64,000 bases of DNA from Aquipseudomonas alcaligenes_A (GTDB lineage Bacteria; Pseudomonadota; Gammaproteobacteria; Pseudomonadales; Pseudomonadaceae), in NCBI GenBank assembly GCA_048595745.1, contig CP184361.1. One strand, 5' to 3'. Within the stretch, counting starts at the first letter, position 1. Each line of letters opens with the position of its first letter. This document shows positions 27,464-35,700 of the stretch, piece after piece. The notes below the pieces were generated by a model, which was given only the letters and a program-made list of their open reading frames with translations, did no database searches and had not been told where the DNA came from. A program made the translations under genes and the position numbers.

Positions 27464-28465
27464 TCAGTTCCAGCCGGCGCGGTCCATCAGCTTGGTCGCC
27501 TCGGCCTGGCGCTTGCCAGCCACTTCGACCGGCACGCTGTCGGCCTTGAACGTGCCCCAGGCGGCTACTTCGGCAGACGGCTTGACCGCCGGATTGGCCG
27601 GGTACTCCTGGTTGACGTCGGCGAACAGGCTCTGCGCTTCCGGCGAGGTCATCCACTCCAGCAGCTGCTGGGCCGCCTCGGCGTGCGGGGCGTGCTGGGT
27701 CACGCCGGCGCCGGAGAGGTTGACGTGCACGCCACGGTCGGCCTGGTTCGGCCAGAACGGCTTGACCTTCAGGCCGGGCTGCTGCTTGGCCAGACGACCG
27801 TAGTAATAGGTGTTGGTGATGCCCACATCGCACTGGCCGGCATCAATGGCCTGCAGCAGGGCGGTATCGTCGGCGAACACGTCGGTGGCCAGGTTGTTCA
27901 CCCAGCCCTTGACGATCTCCTCGGTCTTGGCCGCGCCATGGGCCTCGATCAGGGTGGCGGTCAGCGACTGGTTATAGACCTTCTTGCTGGTGCGCAGGCA
28001 CAGGCGGCCTTCCCAGTTCTTGTCGGCCAGGGCCTCGTAGGTCGACAGCTCTTCCGGCTTCACCCGCTCGGTGGAGTAGAAGATGGTGCGCGCGCGCAGC
28101 GAAAGGCCAGTCCAGGCGCCGGTGCTGGAGCGGTACTGGGCCGGGATGTTGGCTTCGATAACGGAGGACTTGAGCGGCTTGAGCACACCCTCCTGCTCGG
28201 CCTGCCAGAGGTTGCCGGCGTCGACGGTGATCAGCAGGTCGGCCGGGGTGTTCTCGCCCTCAGCCTTGAGGCGCGCCAGCAGCGGAGCTTCCTTGTCGGT
28301 GATGAACTTGATCGGGGTTCCGGTCTTGGCGGTGTAGGCGTCGAATACCGGCTTGATCAGCTCGTCGATACGCGCGGAGTAGACGACGATTTCATCGGCG
28401 GCCTGGGCGGTGCCAGCCAGGGCAGAAAGGGCCAGGGTGGCCAGGAAACCGGAACGGAGCTGCAT
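27464..28465 (-). CDS. Fe(3+)-binding periplasmic protein, FbpA type
   Basis: The 333-residue protein has a signal peptide (about 1-22, ending GTAQA) and starts the mature part DEIVVYSARIDELIKPVFDA. The TNTYYYGRLAKQQPG segment carries the tandem tyrosines that bind ferric iron in FbpA/HitA. It is the substrate-binding subunit for the permease downstream. A Fur-like inverted repeat lies 33 bases upstream of its start. Confidence 0.9.
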   Translation of the reverse strand: MQLRSGFLATLALSALAGTAQAADEIVVYSARIDELIKPVFDAYTAKTGTPIKFITDKEAPLLARLKAEGENTPADLLITVDAGNLWQAEQEGVLKPLKSSVIEANIPAQYRSSTGAWTGLSLRARTIFYSTERVKPEELSTYEALADKNWEGRLCLRTSKKVYNQSLTATLIEAHGAAKTEEIVKGWVNNLATDVFADDTALLQAIDAGQCDVGITNTYYYGRLAKQQPGLKVKPFWPNQADRGVHVNLSGAGVTQHAPHAEAAQQLLEWMTSPEAQSLFADVNQEYPANPAVKPSAEVAAWGTFKADSVPVEVAGKRQAEATKLMDRAGWN

Positions 28466-28497
28466 GGGTGCTGCCTCTTATTTGGGTCGAGAGAGCG

Positions 28498-28516
28498 AAT
28501 AGTAGTGAATGCTATT
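28498..28516. promoter_or_regulatory. Possible Fur box
   Basis: The 19-base site AATAGTAGTGAATGCTATT is an inverted repeat (AATAG/CTATT) that partly matches the Fur consensus GATAATGATAATCATTATC. Its place in front of an iron-binding-protein gene supports it. Confidence 0.4.
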
Positions 28517-28566
28517 TAGCTTCTCAACGTGACCCTAGGCCGCAGCGTTACCGGATATTGCAGCCC

Positions 28567-29784
28567 TCAGCGCTGCGCCAGGGCCGGCAGGTCGCCGGCC
28601 AGACCCAGGGCACGGCGCACGAACAGGGCCTTGGCGTCCGGCAGATCGTCGACCCAGTTGAGGCCGCTGTTGCGCAGCAGGCGCAGCGGCAGCGGGTCGG
28701 CCTGGAACAGGCGCTCGAAGCCCTCCATGGCCGCCATCATCGCCAGGTTGTGCGGCATGCGCCGGCGCTCATAGCGGCTGAGCACACGCACATCATTGGG
28801 CTGCTCGCCGCGCTGCAGCGCGTGCAGCAGCACTTCGGCCAGCACCGCGGCGTCGAGGAAGCCGAGGTTGACGCCCTGCCCGGCCAGCGGATGGATGCTG
28901 TGCGCGGCGTCACCGATCAGCGCCAGGCCGCTCTCCACGTAGCGTTTGGCGTGGCGCTGGCGCAGCGGGATGCAGAGGCGCGGGTCGACCGCCGTGACCT
29001 GGCCCAGGCGCCACTCGAAGGCCTTGCCCAGCTCATGGCGGAAAGCATCGTCGCCCAGCGCCATCAGGCGCTCGGCCTCGGCCGGCACGGTCGACCAGAC
29101 GATTGAGCACCAGTGTTCATCGCCCTGGCGCGCCAGCGGCAGGAAGGCCAGCGGGCCGTCGTCGGTGAAGCGCTGCCAGGCCGTGGCCTGGTGCGGGCGC
29201 TCGCAACGCACGCTGGTGACGATGGCGTGGTGCAGGTAATCCCACTCGCGGGTGGCGCAGCCGGCCAGGCGGCGCACCGCCGAGTTGGCGCCGTCGGCGG
29301 CCACCAGCAGCGGCGCGCGCAGCTCGCGGCCGTCAGCCAGGGTCAGCAACCAGCCGTCGCCGGAGCGGCGCAGCTGCTCCAGGCGGGCGCTGCCGAGCAG
29401 ACCGATCTGGCTGTCGTGCAGGCGATCGAGCAGGGCATCCTGCACCGCGCGGTTCTCGACGATATGACCGAGCACCTCGGCATGCACGCTGGCGGCGGAG
29501 AAATGCACGCTGCCGGTACCGGAGCCATCCCACACGCGCATGTCGCGGTAGGGCGAGACGCGCCGCGCGACAATGCCATCCCACACACCGAGGCGCTCGA
29601 GGATGCGCTGGCTGGCGGCGGACAGCGCGCTGACCCGCGGCTCGAAGGCGCCCTCGGCAGCGAACGGTCTGACACTGAGCGGGCCGCCGTCGACCACCAG
29701 GATCTCCAGGCCGCTGTGTTCCAGGGCCAGGGCCAGCGCGCTGCCGACCATGCCGGCGCCAACGATGATCAGGTCCGCTTGCAT
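28567..29784 (-). CDS. UbiI/VisC-like FAD-dependent monooxygenase
   Basis: The 405-residue flavoprotein has the N-terminal dinucleotide fold (DLIIVGAGMVGSALALAL), a middle LLVAADGANSAVRR and the ubiquinone hydroxylase signature LIGDAAHSIHPLAGQGVNLGF. It is last in the ubiquinone operon, nine bases after the DUF4442 gene. It likely hydroxylates the ubiquinone ring; E. coli UbiI does the C5 step. The exact position acted on cannot be told from sequence. Confidence 0.88.
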   Translation of the reverse strand: MQADLIIVGAGMVGSALALALEHSGLEILVVDGGPLSVRPFAAEGAFEPRVSALSAASQRILERLGVWDGIVARRVSPYRDMRVWDGSGTGSVHFSAASVHAEVLGHIVENRAVQDALLDRLHDSQIGLLGSARLEQLRRSGDGWLLTLADGRELRAPLLVAADGANSAVRRLAGCATREWDYLHHAIVTSVRCERPHQATAWQRFTDDGPLAFLPLARQGDEHWCSIVWSTVPAEAERLMALGDDAFRHELGKAFEWRLGQVTAVDPRLCIPLRQRHAKRYVESGLALIGDAAHSIHPLAGQGVNLGFLDAAVLAEVLLHALQRGEQPNDVRVLSRYERRRMPHNLAMMAAMEGFERLFQADPLPLRLLRNSGLNWVDDLPDAKALFVRRALGLAGDLPALAQR

Positions 29785-29793
29785 GCTGTTTCC

Positions 29794-30276
29794 TTAGGCT
29801 GTCTGCCGCGCACGCGGCTTGAGGCGGATGTACAGGGTCTTGTGCACGATGGCGACCAGGGTGCCCTCGTCGTCACGCACCTCCACGCGCAGCTCGGGCA
29901 GGTACTTGTCGCCGTCGGCGGTGTGCTGGCGAATCTGTGCCAGCAGCTCGTCGTCGACGCGGAACTCGGCATGCACCGGGCCCTTGCCGGGGCTGATGAA
30001 GTCGATGCTGGCGGCCTTGTCCCAGACGATGTAGTCGCGCCCCAGCAGCTGCATCAGCATGAGCATGAAGAAGGGGTCGGTCATGCTGTACAGCGAGCCG
30101 CCGAACTGGGTGCGCACATAGTTGCGGTTGTACCAGCCGAGGCCCATGCGCACCCGCACGCGGCGGAAGTCCGGGCTGATCTCGCGCACGCGGATCCCCG
30201 CGCCGAGATAGGGCGGATAAAGGTTCAGTCCCAGGCGCAGCAAACGGGACATGCGGGCCAGCTTGCGCTCACTCAT
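29794..30276 (-). CDS. DUF4442 hot-dog fold protein
   Basis: The 160-residue protein, starting MSERKLARMSRLLRLGLNLY, fits DUF4442 (thioesterase-like hot-dog). Segments include YPPYLGAGIRVREISPDFRR, NRNYVRTQFGGSLYSMTDPF and DKAASIDFISPGKGPVHAEF. The catalytic role is unknown. It overlaps ubiH by four bases (ATGA) and lies before the second monooxygenase, so it probably acts in or near quinone metabolism. Confidence 0.82.
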   Translation of the reverse strand: MSERKLARMSRLLRLGLNLYPPYLGAGIRVREISPDFRRVRVRMGLGWYNRNYVRTQFGGSLYSMTDPFFMLMLMQLLGRDYIVWDKAASIDFISPGKGPVHAEFRVDDELLAQIRQHTADGDKYLPELRVEVRDDEGTLVAIVHKTLYIRLKPRARQTA

Positions 30277-31457
30277 AGGCTGCGGGTGCCCAGGCCCATG
30301 GCCTGGCGGGCGAACCAGCGCTTGGCCGGCGGCAGCAGGTCGAGGCCGAGCAGGCCGAGGGTACGCCCGGCCACCAGCAGCGACTCGTCGCGGCCGAACA
30401 GGCGGGTGACGCGGTCGGAGAAGCCGACGGTCATCGCCTGGTCCTGGCTCTGGCGCTGCAGGTAGTGCTGCAGGGTGGCGAAGTCGCCAGGCACCTGCGG
30501 CCCGGCCAGCAGGCACTCGGCCAGGGTCTGCGCATCGCGCAGCGACAGGTTGAAGCCCTGCCCGGCCACCGGGTGCAGGCTGTGCGCGGCATTGCCCAGC
30601 AGCACCAGGTGCGGGCGCACCTGTTCGCGGGCCTCGACCAGTGCCAGCGGGTACAAATGCCGCGCGCCGACCTGGCGCAGGCTGCCGAGGCGATAGCCGA
30701 AGGCCTGCTGCAGCTCGCCGAGGAAGGCGCGCTCGGGCAGCTGGTGCAAACGTTCGGCATCCACCGGCGGGCGGGTCCAGACCAGCGCGCAGCGATTGTC
30801 GGACAGCGGCAGCAAGGCCAGCGGACCCTGCTCGGTGAAGCGCTCGAAGGCCTGGCCGCCGTGCGGCTCGGCGGGGGTGACGTTGGCGATCAGCGCACAC
30901 TGGTCGTAGGGCGTGTGGCGCACGGCGATGCCAAGCTGCTCGCGCAGGCCGGAACGGCCGCCATCGGCCAGCACCGCGAGGTCGCAATCGAGGCTGGCGT
31001 CGTCGTTCAGGTGCAGGCGGTAACCGTCGCCCAGCGCCTCCAGGCGGATGACTTCCGCCGGGCAGCGCCATTCGACCACCGCCGGGTCCAGCGCCTTCCA
31101 CAGGCAGTGGCCCATCCAGGCGTTCTCCAGCACGTAGCCGAGCGCCGGCACGCCCTCGTCCGCCGCGCTCAGGCGGGTGGCGCCGAAACGACCCTGGTCA
31201 GAGACCTGGATCTGCGTGATGGCCTCGGCGCGCTCGGCCAGCTGCGGCCACACACCGAGGCGCTCGAAGATCAGCCGACTGCCCTGCGACAGTGCGCTGG
31301 AACGGGCATCGTAGCTCGGCTGGTAGTCATTGCCGGGGGCGAAGGGCTCGACCAGCAGGATGCGCCAGCCGCGCGCCCGCGCGCCGGCCTGCAGGGCCAG
31401 GGCCAGGCTCGCGCCGACCAGGCCACCACCGATGATCGCCAGCTGCACGCGGCTCAT
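30273..31457 (-). CDS. ubiH: 2-octaprenyl-6-methoxyphenol hydroxylase UbiH
   Basis: The 394-residue FAD monooxygenase has LAIIGGGLVGASLALAL at the N-terminus, LAVLADGGRSGLREQLG and the family signature LLGNAAHSLHPVAGQGFNLS. It follows pepP by three bases, the arrangement seen in many gammaproteobacteria (ygfB-pepP-ubiH-ubiI). It adds a hydroxyl group in ubiquinone synthesis. Confidence 0.93.
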   Translation of the reverse strand: MSRVQLAIIGGGLVGASLALALQAGARARGWRILLVEPFAPGNDYQPSYDARSSALSQGSRLIFERLGVWPQLAERAEAITQIQVSDQGRFGATRLSAADEGVPALGYVLENAWMGHCLWKALDPAVVEWRCPAEVIRLEALGDGYRLHLNDDASLDCDLAVLADGGRSGLREQLGIAVRHTPYDQCALIANVTPAEPHGGQAFERFTEQGPLALLPLSDNRCALVWTRPPVDAERLHQLPERAFLGELQQAFGYRLGSLRQVGARHLYPLALVEAREQVRPHLVLLGNAAHSLHPVAGQGFNLSLRDAQTLAECLLAGPQVPGDFATLQHYLQRQSQDQAMTVGFSDRVTRLFGRDESLLVAGRTLGLLGLDLLPPAKRWFARQAMGLGTRSL

Positions 31458-31460
31458 GAC

Positions 31461-32795
31461 TCAGGCCGCCTGCTCACGCGCGGCGGCCATCAGCGCCTCG
31501 ATCTCGGCCACGGTCTTGGGCACGCCGCCGGTGATGATCTCGCAACCGGTCTTGGTCACCAGCACGTCATCCTCGATGCGCACGCCGATGCCGCGCCATT
31601 TCTTGGCGACCTTCTCGTTGTCCACGGCGATGTAGATGCCCGGCTCGACCGTCATCGCCATGCCCGGCTCGAGTACGCGCCACTCGCCGCCGACCTTGTA
31701 GTCACCGACGTCGTGCACGTCCATGCCCAACCAGTGGCCGGCACGGTGCATGTAGAAAGGCTTGTAGGCCTCGGCAGCGATCAGTTCATCGACCGCGCCT
31801 TCGAGCAGGCCCAGCTCGACCAGGCCGGCGGTGATCACCCGCACGGTGGCCTCGTGCGCCTCGTTCCAGTGCTTGCCCGGGGCGATTTCCTTGAAGGCGG
31901 CCTCCTGGGCGGCCAGCACCAGCTCGTAGATGGCCTTCTGCTCTGGCGAGAACTTGCCGCTGACCGGGAAGGTGCGGGTGATGTCGCTGGCGTAGCAGTC
32001 GATCTCGCAGCCGGCGTCGATCAGCACCAGATCGCCGTCGCGCAGCAGCGCGTCGTTCTCGCGGTAATGCAGGATGCAGGCGTTGCGCCCGGCGGCGACA
32101 ATCGAGCCGTAGGCCGGCATCTTCGCCCCGCCCTTGCGGAACTCGTAGTCCAGCTCGGCTTCCAGGTGGTACTCGCAGAGGCCGGCGCGGCTGACCTGCA
32201 TGGCGCGCACGTGGGCACGCGCGCTGATCTCCGCGGCCTCGCGCATGACCTTGGCCTCGGCCGCGCTCTTGTACAGGCGCATGTCGTGCAACAGGTGGTC
32301 GAGGGCAACGAATTCGTTGGGCGGAATCGCGCCCTGGCGCGCCTTGGAGCGGATCACATTGATCCACTCCATCAGCCGGTGATCGAACTTCTCGTTGGTG
32401 CCGATCGCGTAGTACACGCGCTCGCGGCCCTCGATCAGGCCGGGCAGGATGTCGTCGATATCGCCGATGGGGAAGGCATCGTCGGCGCCGTACTGTGCCA
32501 CCGCGCCGTCCTGACCGGCGCGCAGGCCGTCCCACAGCTCGCGCTCGGGGTCGCGCTCGCGGCAGAACAGCACGTACTCGCCGTGCTCGCGGCCGGGGAT
32601 CAGCACCATCACCGCCTCCGGCTCGGGGAAGCCGGTGAGGTACTGGAAGTCGCTGTCCTGGCGGTAGACGTGCTCGACGTCGCGGTTGCGGATGTAGACC
32701 GGCGCCGCCGGCAGGATGGCGATGCTGTTGGGCTCCATCTGCTCCATCAGCGACTTGCGCCGGCGGGCGTACTCTGCACGGGGAATGCTGACCAT
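31461..32795 (-). CDS. pepP: Xaa-Pro aminopeptidase
   Basis: The 444-residue M24 metallopeptidase starts MVSIPRAEYARRRKSLMEQM. An N-terminal AMP_N domain precedes the pita-bread catalytic domain, with GDLVLIDAGCEIDCYASDIT (two metal-binding aspartates), HRAGHWLGMDVHDVG and EPGIYI as metal and substrate sites. It cleaves N-terminal residues before proline. The ATG at 32793-32795 fits the length of E. coli PepP; the frame continues upstream into non-homologous sequence. Confidence 0.96.
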   Translation of the reverse strand: MVSIPRAEYARRRKSLMEQMEPNSIAILPAAPVYIRNRDVEHVYRQDSDFQYLTGFPEPEAVMVLIPGREHGEYVLFCRERDPERELWDGLRAGQDGAVAQYGADDAFPIGDIDDILPGLIEGRERVYYAIGTNEKFDHRLMEWINVIRSKARQGAIPPNEFVALDHLLHDMRLYKSAAEAKVMREAAEISARAHVRAMQVSRAGLCEYHLEAELDYEFRKGGAKMPAYGSIVAAGRNACILHYRENDALLRDGDLVLIDAGCEIDCYASDITRTFPVSGKFSPEQKAIYELVLAAQEAAFKEIAPGKHWNEAHEATVRVITAGLVELGLLEGAVDELIAAEAYKPFYMHRAGHWLGMDVHDVGDYKVGGEWRVLEPGMAMTVEPGIYIAVDNEKVAKKWRGIGVRIEDDVLVTKTGCEIITGGVPKTVAEIEALMAAAREQAA

Positions 32796-32805
32796 GAGCT
32801 CGACC

Positions 32806-33360
32806 TTAATGCAGGGAAGGTTTCGGGGCCGGCGCGGCGGGCTTGCCACACTCGGCGAACAGCAGCAGCGGCGCGACGCGCAGGTACTCCATCACCTCCA
32901 TGTAGTCGCTCTCGCCATCCTCGGACTCCTCCAGGCCGCTCTGCACCTGGGCGATGGCGGAGAGGTCCTGCAGCACTTCCATGGCCTCGGCACTCAGCGG
33001 TGCATTGCCGACCACCATGCCGAAGCCGTCGAGGAAGCCCTGACACCATTGGCCCAGGGCCTTGGCCCGCTCGGCCAGCGGTGCATCATCGGCGGGCAGC
33101 AGCAGAACCAGGGTAATGTCGCTGCCGGACAGCTCGCCCTTGACCATCTCCTGCAGGCCGACCAGCGCCTGGCGCACGTTGTCGGCCGGCTCGCCACCGA
33201 GCAGCTCGCAGGCATCGGCGATCCAGGGCTCGGCCTCGAAGCCGGCACCGGCGCAGCTGCGCCCGAGCAGCAGACCATGCAGTTCGGCAGGGGAAACGGG
33301 TTTGCCAGTGCTCGCCAGCAGGGCGGCGAAGGCGGCGTAGGGGGAATTCGAAGTGGACAT
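32806..33360 (-). CDS. ygfB: YgfB/UPF0149 family protein
   Basis: The 184-residue protein begins MSTSNSPYAAFAALLASTGK and contains SPAELHGLLLGRSCAG and QWCQGFLDGFGM, typical of UPF0149. In P. aeruginosa, YgfB has been reported to counteract AlpA and so repress ampDh3, raising beta-lactam resistance. It is first in the operon ygfB-pepP-ubiH-DUF4442-ubiI-like and is divergent from the zapB-like gene. Confidence 0.92.
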   Translation of the reverse strand: MSTSNSPYAAFAALLASTGKPVSPAELHGLLLGRSCAGAGFEAEPWIADACELLGGEPADNVRQALVGLQEMVKGELSGSDITLVLLLPADDAPLAERAKALGQWCQGFLDGFGMVVGNAPLSAEAMEVLQDLSAIAQVQSGLEESEDGESDYMEVMEYLRVAPLLLFAECGKPAAPAPKPSLH

Positions 33361-33459
33361 GGCAACTAGGCGCTGAACCGCGCGATCTCTAGAATGGAGG
33401 CTCCGTATCCTAGCACCGGCAGGCGCACGCGGGCCATCGCACCGCCGCCGCGCATCCTT

Positions 33460-33465
33460 TATAGT
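33460..33465 (+). promoter_or_regulatory. Possible -10 of the zapB-like/zapA operon
   Basis: TATAGT lies about 30 bases upstream of the ATG at 33494. No clear -35 is seen. Confidence 0.35.
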
Positions 33466-33493
33466 GCAGCCACTCACAGCCCTGGTAGAGCCG

Positions 33494-33703
33494 ATGGAAG
33501 ACGCCGAACTGCAAGCCCTCTCGCGCAAGCTGGAACTCTTGATTCAGCGCGTCGAGCAGCTCAAGTCGCAGAACCGCGCCCTGCTGGCCAGTGAGAAGGC
33601 CTGGCGCGAGGAACGCGCCCATCTGATCGAAAAGAACGAAATGGCCCGGCTCAAGGTCGAAGCGATGATTTCGCGCCTGAAGGCCCTGGAGCAGGACTCA
33701 TGA
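33494..33703 (+). CDS. Small coiled-coil protein, TIGR02449/ZapB-like
   Basis: The 69-residue protein MEDAELQALSRKLELLIQRV continues as one long heptad-patterned helix (KSQNRALLASEKAWREERAH, then KVEAMISRLKALEQDS). Its position just before zapA, with a four-base overlap, and its shape suggest a cell-division coiled coil like ZapB. This is inference from context; it is known as conserved family TIGR02449. Confidence 0.8.
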   Translation: MEDAELQALSRKLELLIQRVEQLKSQNRALLASEKAWREERAHLIEKNEMARLKVEAMISRLKALEQDS

Positions 33704-34014
33704 CCCAGCCGAACACCGTTACCGTACATATCCTCGACAAGGAATACTGCATCGCCTGCCCGGCAGACGAGCGCGCCAACCTGGAGAGCGCGGCCCGCTA
33801 CCTGGACGGCAAGATGCGCGAGATCCGCTCCGGCGGCAAAGTCATCGGTGCCGACCGCATCGCCGTGATGGCCGCGCTGAACATCACCCATGACCTGCTG
33901 CACAAGCAGCAGCGCCTGGACCAGGAAGCCGACTCCACCCGCGCCAAGGTGCGCGACCTGCTCGAGCGCGTCGACGGTGCACTGGCCGCCGATCCGGATG
34001 ATCGATTGCTCTGA
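33700..34014 (+). CDS. zapA: Cell division protein ZapA
   Basis: The 104-residue protein begins MTQPNTVTVHILDKEYCIAC and continues to a helical C-terminus (VIGADRIAVMAALNITHDLL). This is ZapA, which stabilises FtsZ filaments at the division ring. It overlaps the preceding gene by four bases. The 6S RNA gene starts about 35 bases downstream. Confidence 0.93.
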   Translation: MTQPNTVTVHILDKEYCIACPADERANLESAARYLDGKMREIRSGGKVIGADRIAVMAALNITHDLLHKQQRLDQEADSTRAKVRDLLERVDGALAADPDDRLL

Positions 34015-34035
34015 TGCCAGAGCGGCGCGATGGGG

Positions 34036-34041
34036 TATACT
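34036..34041 (+). promoter_or_regulatory. -10 element of 6S RNA
   Basis: TATACT lies about eight bases before the expected 5' end of 6S RNA. A clear -35 is not seen. Confidence 0.6.
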
Positions 34042-34048
34042 GCCGACC

Positions 34049-34224
34049 AGCTCCCTGGAGTGTTGGCCAGTCGGTGATGTCCCTGAGCCGATACGCACAA
34101 CCACGGGGGTTGCCAGTGGGGCCGGTGTGCATGTCCGCCTGACGGAAAGCCTTAACGCCTCCTGCAATCTCCACCTTGAACTTTCGGGTTCAAGGGCTAA
34201 CCCGACAGCGGCACGCCCGGGGAG
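34049..34224 (+). ncRNA. ssrS: 6S RNA
   Basis: The region between zapA and the ygfA gene reads CTCCCTGGAGTGTTGGCCAG at the left and GGCACGCCCGGGGAG at the right, whose ends can pair to form the closing stem. Internal segments such as CCTTGAACTTTCGGGTTCAA are typical of Pseudomonas 6S RNA, which binds sigma70 RNA polymerase in stationary phase. The location zapA-ssrS-ygfA is conserved. Ends are estimated to within a few bases. Confidence 0.92.
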
Positions 34225-34235
34225 TCCTGATTCTC

Positions 34236-34835
34236 ATGCTTGAAGCCGGCCATCTGTCCCGCCCGGCCCTGCGCCGCCAGCTGCGCCAGGCGCGCCGCAC
34301 GCTCTCTCCGCAACAGCAGAAACGCGCCGCCCGCGACCTCTATCGCCAACTGGCGCAGCACCCGCTGTTCCGCCGCTGCTGCCATATCGCCCTGTACCTG
34401 CCCAACGACGGCGAGATCGACCCGCGCCCGCTGCTGCGCGAGGCCCAGCGCCGCGGCAAGGCTACCTACCTGCCGGTACTCAAGCGCTGGCCACGCACCA
34501 AAATGAGTTTCCAGCGCGTGCATCCGCACGAAAGCATGACCCGCAACCGCTTCCGCATTGCCGAGCCGCAGGACCTACCCACCCGCCAGCGCAAAGTCTG
34601 GACCCTCGATCTGGTGCTGCTGCCGCTGGTGGGCTTCGATGAACAGGGCGGACGCCTGGGCATGGGCGGCGGCTTCTACGACCGCAGCCTGGCCTACCGG
34701 CAATTGCGCAAAAATTGGCACAAGCCGACGCTGCTGGGCCTGGCCCATGAATGTCAGAAGGTGGATCGCCTGGCGCTGGCCAGCTGGGATGTGCGTCTCG
34801 GTGCGGTGGTGACCGACCGGCGCTGGTATTGCTGA
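34236..34835 (+). CDS. ygfA: 5-formyltetrahydrofolate cyclo-ligase
   Basis: The 199-residue protein begins MLEAGHLSRPALRRQLRQAR. It carries the ATP-binding signature PLVGFDEQGGRLGMGGGFYD and VDRLALASWDVRLGAVVTD near the end. It converts 5-formyl-THF to 5,10-methenyl-THF. The frame extends upstream to a TTG at 34176, but that lies inside 6S RNA, so ATG 34236 is chosen. Co-transcription with 6S RNA is known in other bacteria. Confidence 0.93.
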   Translation: MLEAGHLSRPALRRQLRQARRTLSPQQQKRAARDLYRQLAQHPLFRRCCHIALYLPNDGEIDPRPLLREAQRRGKATYLPVLKRWPRTKMSFQRVHPHESMTRNRFRIAEPQDLPTRQRKVWTLDLVLLPLVGFDEQGGRLGMGGGFYDRSLAYRQLRKNWHKPTLLGLAHECQKVDRLALASWDVRLGAVVTDRRWYC

Positions 34836-34871
34836 GGTCGCCGCGCTCCCTGCGGCAACGTCAACGGTGGG

Positions 34872-35000
34872 TCATTGCCCCTGGGTAACCGCCGGCGGAT
34901 TGCCCTGACGATCCCAGAGACCCTGGGTGTAACCTGTGGTAACCATCCCCAGGCTGAACAGAATGACCAGGACCCACAACATATCTGGCTTGCGTTTCAT
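34872..35000 (-). CDS. 42-residue single-pass membrane protein
   Basis: The small protein begins MKRKPDMLWVLVILFSLGMV and ends PPAVTQGQ. It has a basic N-terminus, one hydrophobic segment (about 8-26) and a short polar tail. The ATG at 34998-35000 has a strong purine-rich site (GGGGGAGG, about seven bases away), which argues for real translation. It matches no family I recognise. It is convergent with ygfA and divergent from the EVE gene. Confidence 0.7.
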   Translation of the reverse strand: MKRKPDMLWVLVILFSLGMVTTGYTQGLWDRQGNPPAVTQGQ

Positions 35001-35200
35001 CGAGTTGCCTCCCCCTTTCGGCACACTGCTTGGCTTTACCGGTGGCGGTGTTGTTATTGGCCGTAAACGGCGGCGCCTAGCCTGAGCCATCGACCCGCAA
35101 GAAGCGGTGAAGACCCACACATTTTTTGACGCCATCCGGCAGTCATTGACGGGAACGATTTTCACTCCCGCGCAAAGACCGGCAAACAGGAGCAAAGTTC

Positions 35201-35650
35201 ATGCCTTATTGGCTGATGAAATCGGAACCCGACGAACTGTCCATCCAGCACCTGCAGAAGCTCGGTCGGGCGCGCTGGGACGGTGTGCGCAACTACCAGG
35301 CGCGCAACTTCCTGCGCAGCATGCAAACGGGCGAGCTGTTCTTCTTCTATCACTCCAGCTGCCCGGAACCGGGCATCGCCGGCATTGCGCGGATCGCCGG
35401 GCCGATCTACCCCGACCCCACCGCCCTCGACCCGCATAGCCATTACTTCGACGCCAAGGCCAGCAGCGAGAAGAATCCCTGGAGCGCACTGGATGTGGAG
35501 TTCGTCGAAGCCTTCCCGCGCGTGCTGCCACTGGCACGCCTGCGCGACAACCCCGCACTGGCGGAACTGGCCCTGGTACAGCGCGGCAGCCGGTTGTCGG
35601 TGATGCCGGTGAGCGAGGCGCAATGGCACGCCGTACTGGCCATGCGTTGA
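35201..35650 (+). CDS. EVE-domain protein
   Basis: The 149-residue protein begins MPYWLMKSEPDELSIQHLQK. The EVE fold signatures are WDGVRNYQARNFLRSMQTGE and FFYHSSCPEPGIAGIARI. EVE domains belong to the PUA/YTH superfamily and are thought to bind modified bases in RNA or DNA. The N-terminal MPYWLMKSEP is conserved in the family. Confidence 0.9.
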   Translation: MPYWLMKSEPDELSIQHLQKLGRARWDGVRNYQARNFLRSMQTGELFFFYHSSCPEPGIAGIARIAGPIYPDPTALDPHSHYFDAKASSEKNPWSALDVEFVEAFPRVLPLARLRDNPALAELALVQRGSRLSVMPVSEAQWHAVLAMR

Positions 35651-35700
35651 GCCGCCCGCGGCACTGTGCTATCACCAAGGCATAGCCCACGGAGCCGACG

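Noticed and set aside
34176..34238. Upstream TTG start of ygfA giving a 219-residue protein
   Set aside because: The extra codons lie within 6S RNA, and the internal ATG at 34236 gives the usual family length.
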